Shown here: positions 19,111-26,208 of the stretch, piece by piece
Position numbering within the stretch: position 1 is the stretch's first letter
How the letters are laid out: the number at the start of each line of letters is the position of its first letter
Source: Anaerolineae bacterium UTCFX2
GTDB taxonomy: Bacteria > Chloroflexota > Anaerolineae > Anaerolineales > UBA4823
Length of the DNA stretch: 64,000 bases
Assembly (NCBI GenBank): GCA_002050125.1
Contig: MWTA01000084.1
Span: forward strand, 12,978-76,977
Reading direction: 5' to 3'
Translations under genes and position numbers: made by a program
The notes under the pieces: generated by a model
Told to the model about the DNA's origin: nothing
Databases searched by the model: none
Seen by the model: only the letters and a program-made list of their open reading frames with translations

Positions 19111-19716
19111 TTGAGAATGAAAGTCGTCCCTGTAGTGCTTCAAGGAAAAATTGTGCGCCTGGAACCTCTGGATGAACGCCACAGTTATGAACTTGCTGAG
19201 GCTGGCAGCAACCCGGAGATCTGGCGCTATATGGTTTACGGAGAGATAACCAGCGCGGGGGATGTTCGAGCCTGGATTGAAGAGATGCTCGAGCGCCGCC
19301 GCTGGTTGGGCGACCAGCCGTTTGCGGTGATCCACCTGAAAAGCGGGAAAGCGATCGGCGTGACGCGCTACATGGACATACGCGCCGAACATCGCGGGCT
19401 GGAGATCGGGGGCACGTGGTACGGCATCGATTACCAGGGAACGGGGGTGAACATCGACGCGAAATATTTGCTCTTGACGCATGCGTTCGAGGCGCTTGGC
19501 TGCATCCGCGTGCAGTTTAAGACCGACGCGCGCAACGTGCGTTCGCAACGCGCGATTGAACATCTGGGGGCGCAGAAAGAGGGGGTGCTCCGCAGCCATA
19601 TGATTTTAAGCGATGGCGTTGTGCGGGACTCCGTTTATTACAGCATCATTGACCGGGAGTGGCCTCGGGTTAAACAAGACCTTGAAGAGCGTCTGCAAGA
19701 AATCACGCCTGGATAG
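19111..19716 (+). CDS. GNAT-family N-acetyltransferase (RimJ/RimL type)
   Basis: The 201-aa protein has the GNAT fold of the RimJ/RimL group. The N-terminal strand reads KIVRLEPLDERHSYEL, followed by the acetyl-CoA-binding and fold segments AIGVTRYMDIRAEHRGLEIG and, later, ALGCIRVQFKTDARNVRSQRA. The substrate may be a protein N-terminus or a small amine and cannot be told from sequence. The TTG at 19111 is six bases after AAGGA and is preferred on spacing; the ATG at 19117 is the alternative. It is transcribed away from the gyrA-like gene and converges with the epimerase gene. Confidence 0.88.
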   Translation: MRMKVVPVVLQGKIVRLEPLDERHSYELAEAGSNPEIWRYMVYGEITSAGDVRAWIEEMLERRRWLGDQPFAVIHLKSGKAIGVTRYMDIRAEHRGLEIGGTWYGIDYQGTGVNIDAKYLLLTHAFEALGCIRVQFKTDARNVRSQRAIEHLGAQKEGVLRSHMILSDGVVRDSVYYSIIDREWPRVKQDLEERLQEITPG

Positions 19717-19735
19717 CCCCGAAAGAACTCAAATA

Positions 19736-20881
19736 CTATAAGTCTGTGTCCTCATACCCCAGAAGCGCCTGAACGATCCGGTCGGCGGCGCGCCCATCGC
19801 CGTAGGGATTGACCGCCCGCGCCATTCTGGCGTGCGCCTGTGGATCATCCAGTAGACTGCGCGTTTCAGCGATGATTTTTTCCAGGTCGGTTCCGACCAA
19901 CCGGACCGTGCCAGCCTCCACGCCCTCGGGTCTTTCAGTAACCTTCCGCATCACCAGCACGGGAACGCCCAGACCTGGCGCTTCTTCCTGCAGCCCGCCT
20001 GAATCGGTCAGGATCAACGACGCCCTTTGGATCAATTGCACCCAGGGCAGGTAGTCCAGCGGATCGAGCAGCGCGACGTTGGGGACATTTCCCAGGATAC
20101 GGCGGGCAGTCGTTTGCACATTTGGATTGAGATGCACCGGGTAGATAAAATAGACTTCTCCGGAATAGTGTTCGGCTAGAATGCGTATAGCCATACAGAT
20201 GTTCTCCAGCGGCTGACCGAAGTTCTCCCGCCGGTGAGCAGTGACCAGAACCAATCGCGGCGTGCGCAACGGGGACTGATCGACCGGCAGGTGTAACTGA
20301 TCCAGCAGTTTGCGCAGAGCGTCTGAAACCGGCATTTTCGAAACGATCTGCAATGCGTCGATGACCGGGTTACCGGTGACGCGGATTTGAGCGTCTGGGA
20401 CGTTTTCCCGCAGAAGGTTATCTCTAGCCCAGGCGGTTGGCGCGAAGTGCAGATCCGCGACAACTCCAGCCACGCGGCGGTTGATCTCTTCCGGGAAAGG
20501 ATGCCATTTATTATGCGTGCGCAAGCCCGCTTCCACATGCCCAATGTGGATTCGATGATAATAGGCGAGCAGGGCGGTTGACATCACTGTGGTTGTGTCT
20601 CCCTGAACCAGGATCCAATCTGGCTTGGCTGCGCGCAAAACGGGGTCCAGCTCTTTGAAAATATTGCTCGTCAGCTCTGCCAGTGATTGATCTGGACGCA
20701 TAATGTTCAGATCGATATCCGGAACGATGTGGAATAAATCCAACACCTGGTCGAGCATTTCGCGGTGCTGCGCGGTCACGCACACGCGCGATTCGATGAC
20801 GGGGTTGGCAGCCAGCTTCAGCACAACTGGCGCCATTTTCACTGCCTCGGGTCGGGTTCCAAAAACTGAAAGGATTCTCAA
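19736..20881 (-). CDS. wecB: UDP-N-acetylglucosamine 2-epimerase (non-hydrolysing)
   Basis: This enzyme converts UDP-GlcNAc to UDP-ManNAc, a precursor of surface polysaccharides or teichoic-type polymers. The 381-aa length is typical. Family motifs are GTRPEAVKMAPVV at the N-terminus, QGDTTTVMSTALLAYYHRI, HVEAGLRTHNKWHPFPEEINR and, in the C-terminal half, LTDSGGLQEEAPGLGVPVLV with TERPEGVEAG. The start is a TTG with GAGG five bases before it; no ATG fits the conserved N-terminus. It stands alone, divergent from the M23 lipoprotein gene. Confidence 0.95.
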   Translation of the reverse strand: MRILSVFGTRPEAVKMAPVVLKLAANPVIESRVCVTAQHREMLDQVLDLFHIVPDIDLNIMRPDQSLAELTSNIFKELDPVLRAAKPDWILVQGDTTTVMSTALLAYYHRIHIGHVEAGLRTHNKWHPFPEEINRRVAGVVADLHFAPTAWARDNLLRENVPDAQIRVTGNPVIDALQIVSKMPVSDALRKLLDQLHLPVDQSPLRTPRLVLVTAHRRENFGQPLENICMAIRILAEHYSGEVYFIYPVHLNPNVQTTARRILGNVPNVALLDPLDYLPWVQLIQRASLILTDSGGLQEEAPGLGVPVLVMRKVTERPEGVEAGTVRLVGTDLEKIIAETRSLLDDPQAHARMARAVNPYGDGRAADRIVQALLGYEDTDL

Positions 20882-20942
20882 GTGCGCCTCATTATTCGTG
20901 GAATTTTACGGATCATGGAATACCTGATAGTTTCGTCAAGAT

Positions 20943-20948
20943 ATTATA
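20943..20948 (-). promoter_or_regulatory. Possible -10 box of the wecB promoter
   Basis: TATAAT on the minus strand, about 60 bases upstream of the wecB start. No good -35 is visible. Confidence 0.4.
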
Positions 20949-20970
20949 ACGAACGTGTTAGGTTTTTTGC

Positions 20971-20999
20971 ATGACAGGCTTTGAAGGTGTGTGTATAAT
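20971..20999 (+). promoter_or_regulatory. Promoter of the first M23 lipoprotein gene
   Basis: -35 ATGACA (20971-20976), 17-base spacer, -10 TATAAT followed by C (20994-20999). Predicted transcription start is near 21006, giving a leader of about 50 bases before the ATG at 21057. Confidence 0.7.
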
Positions 21000-21056
21000 C
21001 TAAATATCTGATGCGCCGTGCCGGTTTGCCAGGCGACATCGGTGGATATTTCTATC

Positions 21057-22037
21057 ATGTGGCAAAGGAGATCCTACCTCGCAATTCTGATCATCTTACT
21101 CGCGGTAAAATTTTCGGGTTGCAGTATCTCAGGTATTGGTGAAGTCCCTTATCAGGGTTCGAGTAGGTCCGCTTCTGTACAAAAGAACGCCAACATCGCC
21201 TCAACTGAAACGGACGCGGGGTTGAGAATTCGGCGCTCGACCCAGCAGCCGGCTCAGACTCATGCGCCAACGCCTTCCGTTCAGAATTTACAACCACCTT
21301 CTGCTTCTTTATATCCAACTGAAACCCCAACCGAAACCCGGGCGAAAATCGACCCGGTAGAGACCTTTTTAGTTGCAGAGACCGCTGCCCCAACCAGGGT
21401 CGTAGAAGCAGAGATCTGTTCTCCATTGGAGCATGTCGCATTGGCGGATCTTCCGCGCGTCGTTTCTGAGCGCTATCACCCGCCGCCAATGGGGCAGGAT
21501 GACCGGCATCAAGGCGTGGATTTTTCTTATTACCATTGGAACGGCGATCAACCGATCGATGGGACGCGGGTAAATTCGATCCTGGGGGGCTTTATTGCCG
21601 CGTCGGTAAAAGACTCTTATCCATTCGGAAATATGATCATCGTTGAGACGCCAAAAGAACTGCTGTCAGAGGAAATGATCCGCGTGTTTGGGATTGGCGA
21701 AGAAGAATCGTTATACATGTTATACGCTCACATGAATGAAGAATCGCCGCTCATTCCCTTAGCCCGCCGGGTGCAGCCCTGCGAAGCGCTGGGTTATGTT
21801 GGGCGCACAGGGAACACGGACGCGCCGCATCTCCATCTTGAAATGCGGGTTGGTCCGATGAATTGGCGCTTCGAGGTTTTTTCCGCGTTTCGGGATTCGG
21901 ATACCAAGGAGCAGAAGCAGAATTACCGATTGTGGCGAACCAGCGGTCTATTTTTGCATTTTGACCCTATGCGCCTGCTCTCCTGGGAGACCAGCCGGGG
22001 AGCAACCGCCACCCCCACAGCTTCACGCAAGGATTGA
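21057..22037 (+). CDS. M23 (LytM-type) metallopeptidase lipoprotein
   Basis: M23 peptidases cut peptidoglycan cross-bridges or peptides, or regulate amidases when inactive. The ATG at 21057 begins MWQRRSYLAILIILLAVKFS followed by GC, a plausible lipoprotein signal with Cys at about residue 22; a GTG at 21018 would place 13 polar residues before it. A Thr/Pro-rich spacer of about 60 residues follows. The peptidase domain has HQGVDFSYYHWNGD (H-x3-D zinc ligands) and APHLHLEMRVG (HxH), so the zinc site appears intact. The domain has a long insert between the two motifs (MIRVFGIGEEESLYMLY). tRNA-Pro lies downstream with its own promoter. Confidence 0.85.
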   Translation: MWQRRSYLAILIILLAVKFSGCSISGIGEVPYQGSSRSASVQKNANIASTETDAGLRIRRSTQQPAQTHAPTPSVQNLQPPSASLYPTETPTETRAKIDPVETFLVAETAAPTRVVEAEICSPLEHVALADLPRVVSERYHPPPMGQDDRHQGVDFSYYHWNGDQPIDGTRVNSILGGFIAASVKDSYPFGNMIIVETPKELLSEEMIRVFGIGEEESLYMLYAHMNEESPLIPLARRVQPCEALGYVGRTGNTDAPHLHLEMRVGPMNWRFEVFSAFRDSDTKEQKQNYRLWRTSGLFLHFDPMRLLSWETSRGATATPTASRKD

Positions 22038-22065
22038 ACCTCCCTCGAAAAAATCGCGATTAGGG

Positions 22066-22094
22066 TTGCAATAACCGCTCAACCGCGCTATAAT
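22066..22094 (+). promoter_or_regulatory. tRNA-Pro promoter
   Basis: -35 TTGCAA (22066-22071), 17-base spacer, -10 TATAAT followed by C (22089-22094). It ends 15 bases before the tRNA 5' end. Confidence 0.8.
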
Positions 22095-22108
22095 CCGGTC
22101 GCTCGATA

Positions 22109-22183
22109 CGGGGCGTGGCGCAGTCCGGCTAGCGCGCTTGCATGGGGTGCAAGAGGCCCTGGGTTCAAATCCCAGCGCCCCGA
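22109..22183 (+). tRNA. tRNA-Pro(GGG)
   Basis: A 75-nt tRNA. Acceptor stem CGGGGCG/CGCCCCG with discriminator A; anticodon stem CTTGC/GCAAG encloses ATGGGGT, giving anticodon GGG. The T arm contains GGGTTCAAATCCC. CCA is not encoded. Confidence 0.96.
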
Positions 22184-22207
22184 CAACGAACCTATCCGGT
22201 GATTAAA

Positions 22208-22248
22208 TAGCTAATGCTCGAGTGAGGGGGGCACCCGAGCATTAGCTA
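22208..22248 (+). repeat. 13-bp inverted repeat (hairpin) after tRNA-Pro
   Basis: TAGCTAATGCTCG (22208-22220) pairs perfectly with CGAGCATTAGCTA (22236-22248) around a G-rich 15-base loop. No T-run follows on either strand, so it is not a classical intrinsic terminator. It may protect or end the tRNA-Pro transcript, or be a protein-binding site. Confidence 0.7.
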
Positions 22249-22341
22249 GGTAAGATAATATCACAATTCCCCGAAAAATCAAGGGGAATTCTTCAAAGAT
22301 TAAAAAATACTATTCAATTTCTAGTTTTCCACTTATTCGGG

Positions 22342-22470
22342 TATAATCGCAAAACGTTGCCAGCGCGGAGATGATGTGGATACGCCAGGCGCTGGTTTTC
22401 TCTCGGAGGAGAAGAATTTATTTTGGCGGGCGTTGATGAAAATCAGCGCCCGCCCGCTTTTTCTGTTTTG
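22342..22470 (+). ncRNA. Candidate small RNA with its own promoter and terminator
   Basis: An orphan -10 box TATAATC (22342-22348) is followed about 80 bases later by a strong intrinsic terminator. The predicted transcript, about 22354-22465, contains a first hairpin CCAGCGC/GCGCTGG (22360-22366 and 22389-22395, 22-base loop). A purine-rich stretch CTCGGAGGAGAAGAA then precedes the terminator hairpin. No convincing protein is encoded: a 16-codon frame starting TTG at 22423 runs through the terminator and is probably chance. The -35 region is weak. I cannot match it to SRP RNA, 6S RNA, tmRNA or any riboswitch I know. It could instead be a leader of a degraded gene. Confidence 0.4.
22425..22470 (+). 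terminator. Strong intrinsic terminator
   Basis: 13-bp stem GGCGGGCGTTGAT/ATCAGCGCCCGCC (22425-22437 and 22442-22454, one G-U pair) with a GAAA loop. CGCTTTTTCTGTTTT follows on the plus strand. It faces the convergent GerMN-like gene and does not have a T-run on the minus strand, so it serves a plus-strand transcript. Confidence 0.85.
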
Positions 22471-22479
22471 TGATAATCG

Positions 22480-23133
22480 CTATTTGCGGCTCATGACATC
22501 CCCGATAGGGAAGCCATTAATATAAATGATGATGGTGGTGATGCCTGGAAATTGCTTGATCGTATATCTCAGTTGATCCTTGAAGCGCGCGGCATCGCAC
22601 GGATCTTTGGTTTTGACATATTCCCCTGACAGATAAACCTTGATCTCGCCACCGTTCAATTCGACGTTTTTTACCGCCAGATTCGAGGCATACCCAGGAT
22701 GATACAGAATTCCGATCGTATCGCTGTGGTAAGTCAAAATGGTTTTCAGCGCATTGGTCACATCGACCGGGATGTTGCCAGTCTTTGGGAAATGGGTCTT
22801 TATATACCAGAGCGCTTCACCACAACCAAAGGGTCCTTTTTCATTCTTGTTTATGTAATAGACCAGAACTGCCTGGTCCACGCTCAGGGTTGCGGTTGGC
22901 TGCGCTGGAGCGGGTGGGGGCTCGGTAGGCGGCGGCGGGAGGGTATCGGTTGGAGGCGGTTGAGTAAACGTCGTGGTGGGTTCGGGCGTATTTGTCGGCG
23001 GCGGGGTTGGAGATGGCAGCGGTGTCTCGGTGGGTGTGGCGGTTGGCGTTGGTCCCAAGAGCGGCAATACGCTGCATCCCGTTCCGTAGAACACCAGTGT
23101 AACCAGGACAATAACGAACGAAATATTTTTCAC
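22480..23133 (-). CDS. GerMN-like domain lipoprotein
   Basis: The 217-aa protein has a lipoprotein signal (VLVTLVFYGTGCSV, Cys at residue 20) after a GTG start with AGGAGC upstream. A Thr/Pro-rich spacer of about 60 residues follows. The C-terminal domain (about 85-217) has the order of elements of the GerMN domain: VLVYYINKNEKGPFG, ALKTILTYHSD, VKNVELNGGEIKVYLSGEY and IIIYINGFPIGDV. In other bacteria this domain occurs in GerM and LpqB; it is a ligand-binding or assembly domain at the cell surface. Its role in a non-spore former is unknown. Two cysteines (in FGCGEALW and DPCDAAR) may pair. Confidence 0.75.
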   Translation of the reverse strand: MKNISFVIVLVTLVFYGTGCSVLPLLGPTPTATPTETPLPSPTPPPTNTPEPTTTFTQPPPTDTLPPPPTEPPPAPAQPTATLSVDQAVLVYYINKNEKGPFGCGEALWYIKTHFPKTGNIPVDVTNALKTILTYHSDTIGILYHPGYASNLAVKNVELNGGEIKVYLSGEYVKTKDPCDAARFKDQLRYTIKQFPGITTIIIYINGFPIGDVMSRK

Positions 23134-23180
23134 ATTCAGCTCCTGAACCCAATTTTATCAAAAAACCAGCAGGAATGAGA

Positions 23181-23212
23181 AACCCCTCGGCGTCGTCTTT
23201 AGCCGAGGGGTT
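23181..23212 (-). terminator. Hairpin downstream of the oxidoreductase operon
   Basis: 11-bp perfect inverted repeat AACCCCTCGGC/GCCGAGGGGTT (23181-23191 and 23202-23212) with a 10-base loop, 35 bases after the gamma-subunit stop. On the minus strand the U-rich tract (CTGGTTTTTTG) is about 10 bases further on, so termination is likely but not textbook. Confidence 0.6.
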
Positions 23213-23246
23213 GACGGACGAGATTAGAAGTTGTTATTTTCTAATT

Positions 23247-23804
23247 CTATGCGACTTCCGCGAGCGCCTTTCTTGCAAAAACGGCGCCTTCGGTCAAGGC
23301 TTTTGAGTTCAGCGGCAACAGGTGTTTATGACGTTCGGGCAGGTGCTTGGCAAGCGTTTTTTCAATCTCCTCGATGCTCAAGACGGGCAAGCGCTCAAGC
23401 AGTGCGCCCAACATCACCATGTTGATCAATTTCTTTTCGCCCAGCGATTCGGCGATTTCGATTGCGGGGACCATCACAACTGCCAGGTCATCACGATCGA
23501 AACTTCTGTCGACGAGCGATTTATTTACGATCAGAACTCCGCCGCTGGCGACGAGCGGTTCGTATTTGTCGAAGGACGGCAGGTTGAATACCATGGCTGC
23601 CTTGGGGTTACGAACGGTCGGCGCCCCGATTTCTTCATCCGCGACGATCACGGTGCAATTCGCTGTGCCGCCGCGCATTTCTGGACCATACGATGGAATC
23701 CAGGTGACGTTTTTGCCCGCATCCATCGCCGCATATGCAATCAATTGTCCGGCGAATAAAATTCCCTGACCGCCAAATCCGGCAATGATAATCTCTGTTT
23801 GCAT
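23247..23804 (-). CDS. 2-oxoacid:ferredoxin oxidoreductase, gamma subunit
   Basis: The 185-aa protein is the gamma chain of the enzymes that oxidatively decarboxylate 2-oxoacids to acyl-CoA with ferredoxin as acceptor. Family signatures are EIIIAGFGGQGILFAGQLIA, YGPEMRGGTANCTVIVADEEI and DKYEPLVASGGVLIVNKS. It is the last gene of a delta-alpha-beta-gamma operon, 17 bases after the beta gene. The gamma chain does not by itself tell pyruvate, 2-oxoglutarate and branched-chain enzymes apart. Confidence 0.93.
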   Translation of the reverse strand: MQTEIIIAGFGGQGILFAGQLIAYAAMDAGKNVTWIPSYGPEMRGGTANCTVIVADEEIGAPTVRNPKAAMVFNLPSFDKYEPLVASGGVLIVNKSLVDRSFDRDDLAVVMVPAIEIAESLGEKKLINMVMLGALLERLPVLSIEEIEKTLAKHLPERHKHLLPLNSKALTEGAVFARKALAEVA

Positions 23805-23821
23805 TTGATCGACTCCGCTGC

Positions 23822-24595
23822 CTATACTCTCAAACCTTCGAGGGCTGGATGAACTTTGAAATCTCCCAGTGGAAAGACCGGAATCATTCGTTCTTCAATA
23901 AACTTGAGCGATTCTTTTGGCGTTAGCCCCCAATTGGTTGGGCAAGAAGACAGAAGCTCGACAATCGCAAAGCCCAAGCCCCTTGTCTGGACTTCGAATG
24001 CCATGCGCAGAGCTTTTTTCGCAAGACGGATGTTTTTAGGATCGTGTAAACTGCGGCGCACGGCATAGCCGGTCCCTTGCATGGTCGCTAAAGCCTCTAC
24101 CATACGCAGAGGATAGCCCGCCTGTTCCACATCTCTACCGTCGGGCGACGAAGTGGTTTTCTGTCCTGGGAGGGTGGTTGGCGCCATTTGTCCGCCGGTC
24201 ATCCCGTAAATCGCGTTGTTGATGAAAATTACGGTGATGTTTTCACCGCGGCCGGAGGCGTGCATGATCTCTGCCATGCCAATCGAAGCCAGATCGCCAT
24301 CACCCTGGTATGCAAAGACCACGCGATCCGGCAAGACTCGTTTAATCCCGGTTGCCATGGCGGGGGCGCGCCCATGGGCGGCTTCGACAAAATCACAGTT
24401 AAAGAAATTGTAGGCAAAAACAGAACAGCCCACCGGCGCTACACCAATGGTGTTCTCGCGCAGTTCCATTTCGTCAAGCACCTCAGCGACCAGACGGTGG
24501 GCAATCCCATGCGTACAGCCGGGACAGTAAGTCGTTGGCGTCGAGGTCAAGGATTCAGGCCGTGAATATACAACTTGTGCTGGGACATCCATCAT
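23822..24595 (-). CDS. 2-oxoacid:ferredoxin oxidoreductase, beta (TPP-binding) subunit
   Basis: The 257-aa protein binds thiamine pyrophosphate and a 4Fe-4S cluster. It shows [15 protein letters not shown] (cluster Cys and TPP region), [30 protein letters not shown], the TPP motif [12 protein letters not shown] with [16 protein letters not shown], and [11 protein letters not shown]. This pattern fits the 2-oxoglutarate or branched-chain (KorB/VorA-like) members better than pyruvate synthase. A GGAGAA ribosome-binding site precedes the ATG. The final substrate is inferred, not shown. Confidence 0.93.
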   Translation of the reverse strand: MMDVPAQVVYSRPESLTSTPTTYCPGCTHGIAHRLVAEVLDEMELRENTIGVAPVGCSVFAYNFFNCDFVEAAHGRAPAMATGIKRVLPDRVVFAYQGDGDLASIGMAEIMHASGRGENITVIFINNAIYGMTGGQMAPTTLPGQKTTSSPDGRDVEQAGYPLRMVEALATMQGTGYAVRRSLHDPKNIRLAKKALRMAFEVQTRGLGFAIVELLSSCPTNWGLTPKESLKFIEERMIPVFPLGDFKVHPALEGLRV

Positions 24596-24630
24596 GAACT
24601 TTTCTCCGTTTCAATGAATCATAAACAACA

Positions 24631-25746
24631 CTAGTTTAGGATTTCTTTCATCCGGCGAATCCATTTTTCCCGCGGATCGAACTCGATTGTCGGCGGGTGA
24701 TGGGCAATGCGTTCGATTTCAGTAAGCACCTCATCTTGAAACGGGACAACCCCGCCCAATCGACCGTAAAACTCGACCGGGATCTGACCCGCAACCGGGC
24801 GAAGCACGTCATCCAGCATTTGCCCGCTGTTCATCTCCACCACCAGCATTGCCTGGGCATGTGCGGCTAGCTCAGCCACTGCCTCGGAGGGGAACGGGCT
24901 CAAAGTGATCGGTCGCAACAGACCGACCCGAATCCCCTGCGCTCTGGCTGCCCGCACCGCTGAAAAGGCTACCCTTCCCGCGGTTCCGAACCCGACAACT
25001 ACGATTTCGGCGTCATCCAGGAAATATTCTTTATATCGCACTTCATTTTCTTTGATTTTTCCGGCTCTTTCGAGCAACCTGAGGTTAGTCACCTCTTCGT
25101 CTTCGGGGCGAATATAAATCGAGGACAGGATTCGGCGTTCTCGCCCTTTAGCGCCGCGCACTGCCCAATCCGGGATGGGTCGGTCAACCGGCTGCATTGG
25201 CGGCAGTTCTGCGGGTTCCATCATCTGACCGATATTTCCATCCGCGAGGACAAAGGTGAGCGCACGGTATTTTTCTGCCAGGTCGAACGCCATCACGGTG
25301 AAATCGATGGCTTCTTGCACGCTGGAGGGCGCCAGCACAATGGGGAAATAATCGCCGTGACCGCCTCCATGAACGATCTGGTTATAATCGCCTTGTGAGG
25401 GGGCTATATTCCCCAAGCCTGGACCGCCACGCATCACATCGATTAGCACAACTGGCAATTCAGTGCCAGCGATATATGAAATGCCTTCCATCATCAAGCT
25501 GACCCCCGGACTGGAGGAGGAACTCATGACCCGGACGCCAGTGCAGGCAGCGCCGTAGATCATATTAATTGCCGCAACTTCGCTTTCGGCTTGCAGAAAC
25601 GCCCGCCCAAGTTCCGGCATACGCTTCGACATCCATTCCAGCAGTTCAGTCTGAGGCGTGATGGGGTACCCGAAATAAGCCTGCACACCAGCGCGAACCG
25701 CTGCCTCAGCCATTGCTCGATTGCCTTCAAGTAATTCACGTGCCAT
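24631..25746 (-). CDS. 2-oxoacid:ferredoxin oxidoreductase, alpha subunit
   Basis: The 371-aa alpha chain contains the pyrimidine-binding and transketolase C-terminal-like domains. Signatures are LLEGNRAMAEAAVRAG, AYFGYPITPQTELLEW, AESEVAAINMIYGAACTG and VRVMSSSSSPGVSLMMEG. The start is set at 25746, where GGAGGA lies seven bases upstream; the longer open frame reaching 25860 overlaps the ferredoxin gene and has no family similarity there. In the four-subunit enzymes this chain pairs with beta to form the active site. Gene order and spacing (16 bases after delta) support one transcript. Confidence 0.93.
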   Translation of the reverse strand: MARELLEGNRAMAEAAVRAGVQAYFGYPITPQTELLEWMSKRMPELGRAFLQAESEVAAINMIYGAACTGVRVMSSSSSPGVSLMMEGISYIAGTELPVVLIDVMRGGPGLGNIAPSQGDYNQIVHGGGHGDYFPIVLAPSSVQEAIDFTVMAFDLAEKYRALTFVLADGNIGQMMEPAELPPMQPVDRPIPDWAVRGAKGRERRILSSIYIRPEDEEVTNLRLLERAGKIKENEVRYKEYFLDDAEIVVVGFGTAGRVAFSAVRAARAQGIRVGLLRPITLSPFPSEAVAELAAHAQAMLVVEMNSGQMLDDVLRPVAGQIPVEFYGRLGGVVPFQDEVLTEIERIAHHPPTIEFDPREKWIRRMKEILN

Positions 25747-25762
25747 TTCAGATCCTCCGGGG

Positions 25763-25999
25763 TCAGGCTTTGACGCGCACAGGCGTCTGCCGAAAAACGG
25801 TAATGGCGGCTTCAGGACAGACCACCGCGCAGATCGCACAACCGGTGCAGCCATCTGCAATCAGATGAACCGGGTGAAATCCCTTGGGTGTAAAAACCTC
25901 CATGTCCAGCGCCAAGACATTTTGGGGGCATTCTTCTATACACAGTTCGCAGCCTTTACAAAACCGGTGGTCCACTTCGATCCAACCCTTAACTGGCAT
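25763..25999 (-). CDS. 2-oxoacid:ferredoxin oxidoreductase, delta subunit (2x4Fe-4S ferredoxin)
   Basis: This 78-aa protein has two complete 4Fe-4S motifs, CKGCELCIEECP and CTGCAICAVVCP, as in the delta (ferredoxin-like) subunit that carries electrons out of the alpha-beta core. AGGAGGTC lies just before the ATG. It is the first gene of the operon delta-alpha-beta-gamma. The 209-base gap upstream (26000-26208) has no further gene I can support. Confidence 0.93.
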   Translation of the reverse strand: MPVKGWIEVDHRFCKGCELCIEECPQNVLALDMEVFTPKGFHPVHLIADGCTGCAICAVVCPEAAITVFRQTPVRVKA

Positions 26000-26208
26000 T
26001 CAGACCTCCTTTGAATAGTATCGCTGAAACAAATCTAACCATGTTTATCTCATTAAACACCCCCCATTAGCATTTTGCTAGTGCCAACTGTCATCATTCA
26101 GGAATACAAAAATCATTGGCGGCGCTTGCTGTTCTCGCTCCTGGCTGCCTTTATTGTGTGGATAACCCAAAAGCGTGGAGGTGATAGAGAAAGAAATCGG
26201 TTGAAGTT

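Noticed and set aside
21018-21056. Upstream GTG start of the first M23 lipoprotein
   Set aside because: It would put polar residues before the signal peptide. The ATG at 21057 gives a normal lipoprotein signal.
22423-22470. 16-codon frame (TTG start) with GGAGGAG upstream in the candidate small RNA
   Set aside because: It runs through the terminator stem, so its codons are fixed by base pairing. Spacing to the ribosome-binding site is too long.
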